In this document: piece by piece, positions 6,979 to 13,689 of the stretch
Layout of the letters: every line of letters starts with the position of its first letter
Position numbering within the stretch: position 1 is the stretch's first letter
Assembly (NCBI GenBank): GCA_027031185.1
Contig: JALVEF010000550.1
Location: forward strand, 1-19,303
Direction of reading: 5' to 3'
Length of the DNA stretch: 19,303 nt
From: Saprospiraceae bacterium
GTDB lineage: Bacteria; Bacteroidota; Bacteroidia; Chitinophagales; Saprospiraceae
The notes under the pieces: model-generated
What the model saw: only the letters and a program-made list of their open reading frames with translations
Database searches by the model: none
Told to the model about the DNA's origin: nothing
Made by a program: the position numbers and the translations under genes

Positions 6979-7944
6979 TCAGAATATCGTGCGGGTGAGC
7001 AAGTAGTTTTGCACATAGTCTGCGATGCCCTCTTCCAGGCCGGTGACCGGCCGATCATAGCCGGTACGCAGCAATTTTGTCATCTCTGCCTGTGTGAAGT
7101 ACTGGTAGTTGTCCCTGATATCCGCCGGCGTATCCATAAACTCAATGACAGGCTCCCGACCCATCGCCCGGAAAGTAGCGGTCACCAAATCCCTAAAAGT
7201 ACGCGCCCGTCCCGTACCTATGTTGTACAAGCCGGATGCCGGCCGGTTTTTCAGCAGGAAGTCAACCATAGCGGCTACATCGCGGACGTAGATGAAGTCG
7301 CGCGCCTGCTCACCATCCTTAAAATCAGGACGGTGGGAGCGGAACAGCTTCATCTTGCCGGATTGGCGGATTTGATTGACAGTATGAAATACGACGGATG
7401 CCATGCGCCCTTTGTGATACTCGTTGGGTCCATACACATTGAAAAATTTCAGTCCGGCCCAAAACGGCGGGCGCTCTTTTTGTGCCAATACCCACAGGTC
7501 AAAGTCCTGTTTGGATTGGCCGTAGGGATTGAGGGGCTTGAGCAAAGGCACGATCTCGTGGCGGTCGGAGTAGCCGTGTTCGCCTCCTCCGTAGGTGGCG
7601 GCGCTGGATGCATAGATAAGCGGGATTTGCCTTTCGGTGCAGTAGATCCACAGCTTTTGGGAATAGGCCAGATTCAGCCGGTCAAACAGGGCCACATCGG
7701 TCTCTGTCGTGTCTGTGCGGGCACCTATATGCAGCACGGCAGATACGGGAGGCTTTTCCCGCTTCAGGTGGTCAAACAGTGCCTCCCGCTTGATCAGGTA
7801 TTGGTACTGCTTATTTTGATAGTTGGCCGCCTTGTCGGGGCGCGAAAAGTCATCCACCAGGATCAGGTCCGCCCGGCCCCGACGGTTGTAGTATCCCGTC
7901 AGATAGCTGCCAATAAAGCCCGCCGCACCCGTAATGAGTATCAT
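6979..7944 (-). CDS. hldD: ADP-L-glycero-D-manno-heptose 6-epimerase
   Basis: HldD inverts C6 of ADP-D-glycero-beta-D-manno-heptose to give the L,D form used to build lipopolysaccharide inner core. It is an extended short-chain dehydrogenase of 321 residues (E. coli enzyme ~310). The N-terminal NAD(P)-binding motif is ITGAAGFIG (GxxGxxG, residues 6-12). The family signature ASSAATYGG is at 112-120, and the catalytic pair is Tyr141/Lys145 (YGQSK). FNVYGPNEYHKGRMASV and NIGTGRARTFRDL match HldD specifically rather than GalE. ATG 7944 gives the Rossmann fold directly at the N-terminus; the longer reading from 8037 adds an unrelated 31 residues. It is last in a probable three-gene operon, about 100 bp after the CBS gene. 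No other heptose gene is in the window. Its presence implies heptose in the outer-membrane glycan. Confidence 0.95.
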   Translation of the reverse strand: MILITGAAGFIGSYLTGYYNRRGRADLILVDDFSRPDKAANYQNKQYQYLIKREALFDHLKREKPPVSAVLHIGARTDTTETDVALFDRLNLAYSQKLWIYCTERQIPLIYASSAATYGGGEHGYSDRHEIVPLLKPLNPYGQSKQDFDLWVLAQKERPPFWAGLKFFNVYGPNEYHKGRMASVVFHTVNQIRQSGKMKLFRSHRPDFKDGEQARDFIYVRDVAAMVDFLLKNRPASGLYNIGTGRARTFRDLVTATFRAMGREPVIEFMDTPADIRDNYQYFTQAEMTKLLRTGYDRPVTGLEEGIADYVQNYLLTRTIF

Positions 7945-8043
7945 ACGCCCCCGTTTGCGGCGAAGATAAGAGGAATTGGGGAACCGGGAAAAAAGGAAGA
8001 ATAAAACCGACTCACCGGCCCTAGCCCAAAGCCCCAAGCGGTC

Positions 8044-8706
8044 TCACATGTTAAGATAATTCATCAGGCTGTTGTAATTGTCTTGCAAGGTCTCCAGATA
8101 TCCATCACTCACATAGGAAGCCTTGACCCGATAGCCCATCCGCTTGAAAGTGGCCAGGATGCTGGCCAGCTCATGGCTGCGGTCCAGCTTGAGCATGATA
8201 TCCACCAGTGAGGAGCCGGGTTCGGTGCCGACGAAGAAACTGAGAATCCGGGCGTTTTCTCCCTCTACAATCCGGGCGATTTCCGCCATGGAATATTCGT
8301 GCCGCTGCATCTCCAGGACGACCACGCCGCCGGGTTCTACGAAGGACGCCATCTGGGAAAAACTGTGCAGGACGTCTTGCACACGGATGGCGCCAATATA
8401 ATCCTTATCCGCATTGACGACGGGGATGAGGGTCAGCTGTTCGGCTCCCATCACCCGCATCACCTCGAAAAGGTGATCCGTATCTTCTACCGCGGTATTG
8501 TCTAGGGAAAGGCTGTATGAGCCGATGGGCTGGTCCAGGTCATTTTTTAGGATGTCGTCCTCGGAGATGAGTCCCAACAACTGGGCATGGTTGACAATAG
8601 GCAAGTGGCGCACCCGCTCGTCATTCATAATCGCCAGTGCTTCCCGCCCCGTATCCGATGTGCGGAGCGGCTCCAAGCCGGATGATATGAGCTGATTGGC
8701 AAACAT
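8044..8706 (-). CDS. CBS-pair protein with ACT-like C-terminus
   Basis: Two CBS modules form a nucleotide-binding Bateman unit at about residues 1-55 and 68-118 (ALAIMNDERVRHLPIVN...LLGLISEDDIL, then MGAEQLTLIPVVNADKDYIGAI). Such pairs usually sense adenine nucleotides. The remaining 100 residues (from GGVVVLEMQRHEYSMAEIARIVE) have the beta-alpha-beta rhythm of ACT domains, with a repeated half from about 190 (FKRMGYRVKASYV). No catalytic domain is attached, so the protein is probably a sensor or regulator with an unknown partner. The start at 8706 (220 residues) was preferred to 8769, since the additional 21 residues do not fit the domain. It lies between the TM2/TPR gene and hldD, with gaps of 77 and 99 bp. 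The domain call is firm; function is unknown. Confidence 0.85.
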   Translation of the reverse strand: MFANQLISSGLEPLRTSDTGREALAIMNDERVRHLPIVNHAQLLGLISEDDILKNDLDQPIGSYSLSLDNTAVEDTDHLFEVMRVMGAEQLTLIPVVNADKDYIGAIRVQDVLHSFSQMASFVEPGGVVVLEMQRHEYSMAEIARIVEGENARILSFFVGTEPGSSLVDIMLKLDRSHELASILATFKRMGYRVKASYVSDGYLETLQDNYNSLMNYLNM

Positions 8707-8783
8707 GATTTGTCCATTGTTTCTGACATCCAAAAAACACTGGGGGGACGAAAGAGTTCCTTTAAGCAATGTTAACGGTGTCT

Positions 8784-9443
8784 TTACCTCGTATCACGAG
8801 TATTTTCGTTAGCCGGGCTACTTGCCGTGTCTTCACTTTCGGCAGTACCGGCAGGTAGTTGCTTATATCCCGCTTTCACAAAAGCGGGATATTCATCCTG
8901 GGTGCGGACAAAGGCCAGCAACGGATTAGAGTCAATTTCTGTCAAGGGGGCAAAACCGGCGGCTACGGCATCTTCCAGTGCACTAAAAGCCTCGGCGGTT
9001 TTTTCCTCCAGCGAATAAACACAGGCCAAGTCAAACAATAGACGGGCATCGTCCGGCTTGAGTTGGCGTGCCTTGCGAAAATATGCTTCTGCCTCGCTCA
9101 GTTGAAAGTCCTGCAATGCACGTTTGCCCGCCTTATATAGTTGCTGAAATTCGCGGCTGTTGGACGGCTCACGATGCCGCTTGCGGGTACGTCCGGACCG
9201 GCGCACCATCTCCGGCAGGCCGGGTTCGGGATGCTTGGCGCCGCTGTTGTACCGGGCATCAAATGCCTCTTTACTCATGAGCAAAAAGATGATCCCGTCC
9301 ACGATGCCCAGGATCGTGGAGATCTTGTACCGGCTCAAAAAGACATACAGGATCCCAAGCCCGGGTTGGCGCAGATAAAACCGGTGTACGCCGAACGTAC
9401 CGAAGAAAAACGCAAACGCAGCTGCCAAATACTTGTCTTTCAT
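8784..9443 (-). CDS. TM2-domain membrane protein with TPR tail
   Basis: The 219-residue protein begins with a TM2 domain (about 1-60). Its first hydrophobic helix contains GTFGVHRFYL (the family GxxGxHRFY signature), and the second is STILGIVDGIIFLLM. A basic linker (about 75-95, RRSGRTRKRHRE) leads to a soluble part with tetratricopeptide-like helices at about 97-165 (LYKAGKRALQDFQLSEAEAYFRKARQ; ARLLFDLACVYSLEEKTAEAF). The C-terminus is low-complexity, Ser/Thr/Asn rich. The function of TM2 proteins in bacteria is not established; the TPR part suggests protein binding at the membrane. ATG 9443 is chosen over 9476 because KDKYLAAAFAFFFG is the normal start of TM2. It heads the operon with the CBS gene and hldD and has a good promoter just upstream. 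Confidence 0.87.
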   Translation of the reverse strand: MKDKYLAAAFAFFFGTFGVHRFYLRQPGLGILYVFLSRYKISTILGIVDGIIFLLMSKEAFDARYNSGAKHPEPGLPEMVRRSGRTRKRHREPSNSREFQQLYKAGKRALQDFQLSEAEAYFRKARQLKPDDARLLFDLACVYSLEEKTAEAFSALEDAVAAGFAPLTEIDSNPLLAFVRTQDEYPAFVKAGYKQLPAGTAESEDTASSPANENTRDTR

Positions 9444-9473
9444 ACAGTGCTTTTTTGGCCGGGGGCTGCACAA

Positions 9474-9504
9474 CAAATCTACCCCCTTTTTCCCAAAAAT
9501 GCAA
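9474..9504 (-). promoter_or_regulatory. Promoter of the TM2-CBS-hldD operon
   Basis: On the minus strand, TTG (9504-9502) is followed after 20 bases by TAGATTTG (9481-9474), a perfect TAnnTTTG. This is one of the two best-spaced -33/-7 pairs in the window. It gives a leader of about 25 nt before the ATG at 9443. Confidence 0.6.
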
Positions 9505-9542
9505 TGTTAGGACCGTTGTCGCCACTTTGTTCTACTAACTAC

Positions 9543-9590
9543 GCCGGTTTTTCGACAGAAAACCGGCCCGCAGGCGCTGGCACAGCGCCT
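9543..9590. repeat. Two tandem perfect hairpins between divergent promoters
   Basis: GCCGGTTTT (9543-9551) pairs with AAAACCGGC (9559-9567) around a 7-nt loop. AGGCGCTG (9572-9579) pairs with CAGCGCCT (9583-9590) around GCA. No gene ends here; both neighbours diverge. They lie 38 bases before the rpsT -7 element and beyond the operon promoter on the other side, so they may be operators or part of an unrecognised RNA. Confidence 0.6.
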
Positions 9591-9627
9591 AAACTTCGTT
9601 TTTCCCCCATTTTAATGAGAAAATGCC

Positions 9628-9635
9628 TATCTTTG
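9628..9635 (+). promoter_or_regulatory. -7 element of rpsT
   Basis: TATCTTTG is a perfect TAnnTTTG, identical to the tRNA promoter element at 354-361. No clear TTG is present at -33. The predicted leader is about 25-28 nt. Confidence 0.55.
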
Positions 9636-9667
9636 CGCTCCGTTTCCAGAAAGTAAATCACATTTAC

Positions 9668-9922
9668 ATGGCTAACCATAAGTCAGCGCTTAAGAGAATA
9701 CGCCAGAACCGCAAGAGAAGACTGGCCAATCGCTACTACAAAAAGAGCACGCGGACGGCCATCAAAAACTTGCGCAGCATCACGGACAAAGCCGAAGCGG
9801 AGAAGTTTCTGCCCAAGGTCATTTCTATGATTGACAAGCTGGCCAAGCGCAATACCATCCACAAGAACAAGGCCGCCAACCTCAAGAGCAAGTTGATGCG
9901 CCATGTCAGCAAATTGGGCTAA
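9668..9922 (+). CDS. rpsT: 30S ribosomal protein S20
   Basis: S20 is a primary 16S rRNA-binding protein of the small subunit, made of three basic helices. The 84-residue product shows the typical N-terminus MANHKSALKRIRQNRKRRLANR and the conserved C-terminal segment NTIHKNKAANLKSKLMRHVSKL. Lys and Arg are abundant throughout, and the length matches the family (about 84-88). ATG 9668 is the start; the 15 residues before it, from 9623, contain the promoter element instead. The gene stands alone with its own promoter and terminator, as rpsT often does. Nothing in its sequence is unusual. Confidence 0.98.
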   Translation: MANHKSALKRIRQNRKRRLANRYYKKSTRTAIKNLRSITDKAEAEKFLPKVISMIDKLAKRNTIHKNKAANLKSKLMRHVSKLG

Positions 9923-9946
9923 AGGATACGCCTCCATCCATCACGC

Positions 9947-9983
9947 ATAGTGCTTGCCGCTACCCGGCATGCACTATTTTTTT
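9947..9983 (+). terminator. Intrinsic terminator of rpsT
   Basis: ATAGTGCTTGCCG (9947-9959) pairs with CGGCATGCACTAT (9965-9977) with a single T-T mismatch and loop CTACC, followed by T6 (9978-9983). It sits between the rpsT stop and the ferredoxin start. Read-through may also feed the ferredoxin gene, which has no clear promoter of its own. Confidence 0.88.
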
Positions 9984-10004
9984 GGTTCAGAAATCCCCGG
10001 AGCT

Positions 10005-10304
10005 ATGCCCCAGACCACCAAAGATGCCAAAATCACCATCGTCCTGGACGGCGAGACCTTCGAGTACATCCACACCGACCCCGAAGACAGTATCGTTGAT
10101 GCCGCTCTGGAAGAAGATATTGACGTGCCCTTCTCCTGTATGGCCGGAGTCTGCTCCTCCTGCCGGGCCCGCCTGCTCAAAGGCAGCGTCACCATGGATG
10201 AAACCCACTCGCTGACCGAAGAAGAGATCGCCGACAAGTACATCTTGTCCTGCCAGTCACATCCCACCTCGGACGAAGTGCATATCAGCTTCGACGACTT
10301 GTAA
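10005..10304 (+). CDS. Plant-type [2Fe-2S] ferredoxin
   Basis: This is a small soluble electron carrier of 99 residues. The cluster ligands are Cys45, Cys50, Cys53 and Cys83 (C-x4-C-x2-C-x29-C, in PFSCMAGVCSSCRARL and LSCQSHP). The VCSSC form and the CQSHP ending resemble the ferredoxin domain at the C-terminus of PaaE-type oxygenase reductases rather than photosynthetic ferredoxins. It is rich in Asp and Glu, as expected for docking to redox partners. ATG 10005 is preferred; 9969 and 9954 are in frame upstream but overlap the rpsT terminator. The CYTH gene follows after 10 bp. The electron acceptor is not known. A fatty acid desaturase lies about 600 bp downstream on the other strand and is one candidate partner. 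Confidence 0.93.
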   Translation: MPQTTKDAKITIVLDGETFEYIHTDPEDSIVDAALEEDIDVPFSCMAGVCSSCRARLLKGSVTMDETHSLTEEEIADKYILSCQSHPTSDEVHISFDDL

Positions 10305-10314
10305 GCCTCCTGGC

Positions 10315-10851
10315 GTGCAAAAGCTCAATCTGGAAATCAAAGCCCGCTGCACAGACCCGGAAAAGATCAGGTCGGCGCTGCGCGCCGAAGGGGCGCGGTT
10401 CATTGGGGTGGATCACCAAACGGATACGTATTTCAAGACCGCGCAAGGCCGGCTCAAACTTCGCGAAGGCAATATCGAGCGCAGCCTGATCTACTACGCC
10501 CGCCCGGAAGTGCAGGATATCAAGCGAAGTGAAGTCGTGCTGTACCATCCGGCCGGCTCTGCCGATGCGCTTCGTCTGACTTTGCAACAGGCCCTCGGTG
10601 TGGATGTGGTGGTGCAAAAACGGCGGGAGATCTATTTCATTGACAATGTCAAATTCCACATTGACGAGGTGAAAGGCCTGGGCACCTTTGTAGAGATTGA
10701 GGCCATCCGCTCCGAAGCACATACGACGGAGGACGATTTACGCAAGCAGTGCCGGCATTATATGGATCTGTTGGGCATTGAGGAAGCGGCTCTCATTGAC
10801 CGCTCCTATTCGGATATGATCCGGTCTTTGGGCGAGGGCAATTCCAGGTGA
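10315..10851 (+). CDS. CYTH-domain protein (class IV adenylate cyclase / triphosphatase fold)
   Basis: CYTH proteins form an eight-stranded tunnel that binds triphosphates with divalent metal. Members include CyaB adenylate cyclase, thiamine triphosphatase and inorganic triphosphatases. The 178-residue product starts with NLEIKARC, the CyaB-like variant of the ExExK signature. Charged strand motifs follow: QTDTYFKT, GRLKLREG, SLIYYARPE, VVVQKRREIYFI, FHIDEVKGLGTFVEIE (the paired acidic metal site) and a C-terminal SYSDMI. It begins with GTG at 10315; no ATG is available without losing the first strand. It follows the ferredoxin stop by 10 bp and should be co-transcribed. Whether it makes cAMP or hydrolyses a triphosphate cannot be decided from sequence; hydrolysis is the commoner activity in bacteria. 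Confidence 0.9.
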   Translation: MQKLNLEIKARCTDPEKIRSALRAEGARFIGVDHQTDTYFKTAQGRLKLREGNIERSLIYYARPEVQDIKRSEVVLYHPAGSADALRLTLQQALGVDVVVQKRREIYFIDNVKFHIDEVKGLGTFVEIEAIRSEAHTTEDDLRKQCRHYMDLLGIEEAALIDRSYSDMIRSLGEGNSR

Positions 10852-10865
10852 GCAACTTCCCGGAT

Positions 10866-10907
10866 GGCGCCTGTATGTACGCACGCCCGTGCGTACATAC
10901 AGGCGCC
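10866..10907. repeat. Perfect 20-bp palindrome with CC centre between convergent genes
   Basis: Arms 10866-10885 and 10888-10907 are exact complements around CC, with the centre ACGCCCGT. It fills the 65-bp gap between the CYTH stop (10851) and the desaturase stop (10917). No T tract follows on either strand, so it is not a classic intrinsic terminator, though a stem this strong could protect both 3' ends. Confidence 0.93.
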
Positions 10908-10916
10908 GGGTTTGGC

Positions 10917-12047
10917 CTACCCAGGCAAAGGAATGTAGTCCTGCCGCCCCAGGCGCCTGAGCATGCGCACGTGGGCCGCCAGTGCCTTAGCAAAGCTCGG
11001 CTGACTGTGATACGGCAAACCGTACTTCTGCGCCGTCCGGCGCACGATCTCCGCAATTTTGGGGTAGTGGATATGGCAGATATTGGGAAACAGGTGGTGC
11101 TCTACCTGATAGTTGAGCCCGCCGATGAGCCAGGTAAGCCATTTGGCGTGCATGGCAAAGTTGCTTGTGGTGCGCAGTTGGTGTACGGCCATGATGTCCT
11201 TCATCAGATGATCCGGCCCCGGTTCCGGAAAGGCCATCGCTTCGGTGACGTGGGCCGGCTGAAACACGAGACTCAGGATGAGACCGGCCAGCAGGTGCAT
11301 CAGCACAAAACCCGCAATCACTGTGAAGGCCGGCACGTCCAGCACCCAGATAGGCAGAGCCAGCACCACGAAGAAATACAGTACCTTGGTGAGTGAGATG
11401 CGGAATATCGCCCATCCGAAAGAGCGCACTTCTTTTTTCAGGATGTTTGCTTTTTTGTACACCAGGATATCTTTGAAATCCTTGCCAATAACCCAGTAAA
11501 TGGTCATCAGGCTGTAGAAAAACCAGGCGTACAGATGCTGATAATTGTGAGCTTTGAGCCGCTTGGTGTGGGGCGAGAAGCGCATCAGTTTGCCGATGTT
11601 GATATCCTGATCCAGGCCGTGGATGTTGGTAAAACTGTGGTGCAGGACGTTGTGCTGGAGTCGCCAATTGATGGCGCTGCCGCCGGCCAGATTGATCAGG
11701 TTGCCCAGCAGCCGGTTGACCCATTTGTGCTTGGAGTACGCCCCGTGATTGGCGTCATGCATGACGGCCAGGCCGATGCCCGACATACCCAACGCCATCA
11801 GGAGATACATCCCGATGACACCGGCGGTACCACTGACCACTCCGGTTATCATCAGTATGAAAGGCACGATGTACAGCATTACCATAAAAATGGTCTTGAA
11901 AACCATGTTTGCATTGCCATACCGGGTGAGATTGTTTTGCTTGAAATAAGCTTTGACTTCTTTGCGCAATTCTTTGGCGAAAGCTGCGGCTTCGCCGGTG
12001 CGTGGAAACTTTACAAAGTCCATAAAACCTGGTTTGTGTGCTGCCAT
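10917..12047 (-). CDS. Membrane fatty acid desaturase (front-end type)
   Basis: A di-iron membrane desaturase of 376 residues that would insert a double bond into an acyl chain, adjusting membrane fluidity. The three histidine boxes are HDANH (97-101), HNVLHH (132-137) and QVEHH (314-318). Gln in the third box is typical of front-end (delta-5/delta-6-like, 'linoleoyl-CoA') desaturases. The cytochrome b5 domain fused to eukaryotic front-end enzymes is absent, so electrons must come from a separate carrier. Hydrophobic segments lie at about 49-95 and 213-262. ATG 12047 is my choice; 12083 and 12023 are alternatives, and a -7 element just upstream (12089-12096) makes the start at 12083 nearly leaderless. 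It diverges from the flippase and converges on the ferredoxin-CYTH pair. Confidence 0.92.
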   Translation of the reverse strand: MAAHKPGFMDFVKFPRTGEAAAFAKELRKEVKAYFKQNNLTRYGNANMVFKTIFMVMLYIVPFILMITGVVSGTAGVIGMYLLMALGMSGIGLAVMHDANHGAYSKHKWVNRLLGNLINLAGGSAINWRLQHNVLHHSFTNIHGLDQDINIGKLMRFSPHTKRLKAHNYQHLYAWFFYSLMTIYWVIGKDFKDILVYKKANILKKEVRSFGWAIFRISLTKVLYFFVVLALPIWVLDVPAFTVIAGFVLMHLLAGLILSLVFQPAHVTEAMAFPEPGPDHLMKDIMAVHQLRTTSNFAMHAKWLTWLIGGLNYQVEHHLFPNICHIHYPKIAEIVRRTAQKYGLPYHSQPSFAKALAAHVRMLRRLGRQDYIPLPG

Positions 12048-12088
12048 AAAAGTTTGCGTACCCGTTGGGCACGCGTGGTGCATGGGGC

Positions 12089-12096
12089 CAAAGATA
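12089..12096 (-). promoter_or_regulatory. -7 element of the desaturase gene
   Basis: The minus strand reads TATCTTTG, a perfect TAnnTTTG. No -33 TTG is seen at standard distance. Transcription would begin close to 12083, leaving a leader of about 35 nt for the ATG at 12047. Confidence 0.5.
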
Positions 12097-12129
12097 GACG
12101 AAAATACCTGTAACTACCGGGCTTTAATA

Positions 12130-12137
12130 TATTTTTG
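12130..12137 (+). promoter_or_regulatory. -7 element of the flippase gene
   Basis: TATTTTTG fits TAnnTTTG exactly and ends only 8 bases before the ATG at 12146. The transcript would be almost leaderless if this promoter is used. It lies back to back with the desaturase promoter. Confidence 0.45.
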
Positions 12138-12145
12138 CCGAAATT

Positions 12146-13633
12146 ATGTCTTTCATCAGAAAATTAGCGGGTGAAACGGCCATCTACGGATTGAGCAGCA
12201 TATTGGGGCGCGTCATCAATTATGCCTTGGTTCCCTTTTACACGCGCATCTTCCCCCGCTCCGAGTACGGCATTATATCGGACCTGTACGCCTGGGCGGC
12301 CCTGTTGATGGTCGTGTATGTCTTCCGTATGGAGACGGCCTTTTTCCGGTTTTATCACAAAAAAGAAGTTGGTGAGCGTGCTTTTACCACCGCGTGGGGC
12401 GGTGTGGCTTTGGAAGTCTTCCTGCTGTCTTTGTTGATGTTTGGATTGGCCCCGCAGATTGCTGCCTGGCTTCACTATCCCGGCAAGGCTGTTTTTGTCC
12501 GGGTATTTGCGGCCATCCTGGCGTTGGACGCCCTGTCCGAAATCCCCTTTGCCAAGCTGCGCGCCGACGGCCGCCCGGTGCGCTTTGCAGCCATCCGCCT
12601 GACCAATATCTTTGTCAATGTCGGGGCCAATTTGTTCTTCCTTCTATTGCTGCCCTGGGTGCTCCGGCACTATGAGGCCGGGTCGCTACACCGGATGGCG
12701 GCTGCCATTTACCGGCCCGAATGGGGAATACTATACGTCTTCCTGTCCAATCTCCTGGCTTCGGCTGTGAGCTTGCTGCTGTTGTTGCCCGTACTGTTCC
12801 GTGTCCGCTGGTCCTTTGAGCCCCGGTTGTGGAAACACATGCTGTGGTATGCGGCACCGCTCGTCCTGGCCGGCCTGGCGGGCATCGTCAATGAAGTCAT
12901 TGATCGCACGCTGCTGAAAACGTTATTGCCCGGGTCGCTCCAATCCAATCTGGCTCAGGTGGGCATATATTCTGCCAATTATAAGATTGCTACATTGCTT
13001 TCACTTTTCACACAGGCTTACCGCTATGCGGCCGAACCCTTCTTCTTCGCAAAGGCAAAAGAAAAGAACGCCCCGGATACCTATGCCCGGAGCACGTACT
13101 ACTTCTTGCTGGCGGCAGGCGTCGGCGTGGTATTGATCGGCTCGTGGTTGGACGTCATCATCCGGTTGTTGGGCAAGGGTTACCGGGAGGGGATGGGCAT
13201 TGTCCCCATCATCCTGCTGGCCAATTTGTTTTTGGGTGTTTTTTACAATATGGCAATATGGTACAAGGTCCGGGATCGGACGTATGTCGGGGCTGTCATC
13301 GGCGTGACAGGGGCCCTGATTACTCTGGCATTCAACTATTGGCTCATTCCCCGCATCGGGTATTACGGGTCAGCGGTGGCGACACTGGCTTGTTATTTTG
13401 CCATGATGGTTATCGTGTACCGGTGGGGCCAACGCGTCTATCCCATACCGTATCCCGTGGGCCGGATGGCGGGCTTTATTCTGCTCGTGACGTTCGTGAC
13501 CGGCGCTAATTATTTTCTGACCGTGCAGCCGGCGATTTCCCGGCCGCTCTCCGTACTCATCCGGCTGATACTCACCACCGTCGTCCTCTTTTTTGTTTGG
13601 CAGGTTTTTTCGCTTGCACGAAAAAGGGCGTAG
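12146..13633 (+). CDS. Polysaccharide/lipid-linked oligosaccharide flippase (Wzx-like, MVF superfamily)
   Basis: An integral membrane protein of 495 residues with about 12-14 hydrophobic segments spread over its whole length. It would move lipid-linked sugar units across the inner membrane for O-antigen, capsule or related glycan assembly. The start MSFIRKLAGETAIYGLSSILGRVINYALVPFYTR is typical of Bacteroidota polysaccharide biosynthesis proteins of the Wzx/RfbX type. Charged loops are short, and internal motifs such as FSLFTQAYRYAAEPFFFAKA fit the inner helices of the same group. No glycosyltransferase or polymerase gene is next to it, so its substrate is unknown and it is not in an obvious glycan locus. 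Substrates other than glycans (as for MurJ-like relatives) cannot be fully excluded, but MurJ-specific motifs were not seen. Confidence 0.88.
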   Translation: MSFIRKLAGETAIYGLSSILGRVINYALVPFYTRIFPRSEYGIISDLYAWAALLMVVYVFRMETAFFRFYHKKEVGERAFTTAWGGVALEVFLLSLLMFGLAPQIAAWLHYPGKAVFVRVFAAILALDALSEIPFAKLRADGRPVRFAAIRLTNIFVNVGANLFFLLLLPWVLRHYEAGSLHRMAAAIYRPEWGILYVFLSNLLASAVSLLLLLPVLFRVRWSFEPRLWKHMLWYAAPLVLAGLAGIVNEVIDRTLLKTLLPGSLQSNLAQVGIYSANYKIATLLSLFTQAYRYAAEPFFFAKAKEKNAPDTYARSTYYFLLAAGVGVVLIGSWLDVIIRLLGKGYREGMGIVPIILLANLFLGVFYNMAIWYKVRDRTYVGAVIGVTGALITLAFNYWLIPRIGYYGSAVATLACYFAMMVIVYRWGQRVYPIPYPVGRMAGFILLVTFVTGANYFLTVQPAISRPLSVLIRLILTTVVLFFVWQVFSLARKRA

Positions 13634-13689
13634 CTTCCCCCCTGCTTCACGCTCGGCGGTATTATATGGCCTCCCCCTCGCTGTCCGGT

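Noticed and set aside
6928..8004. 358-codon plus-strand open frame opposite hldD
   Set aside because: Its length is notable, but it begins inside the RRM terminator region, has no domain I recognise, and the opposite strand encodes a full HldD with all motifs.
13634..13689. Possible terminator between the convergent flippase and MarC genes
   Set aside because: No stable stem with a T tract is visible on either strand in this 56-bp gap.
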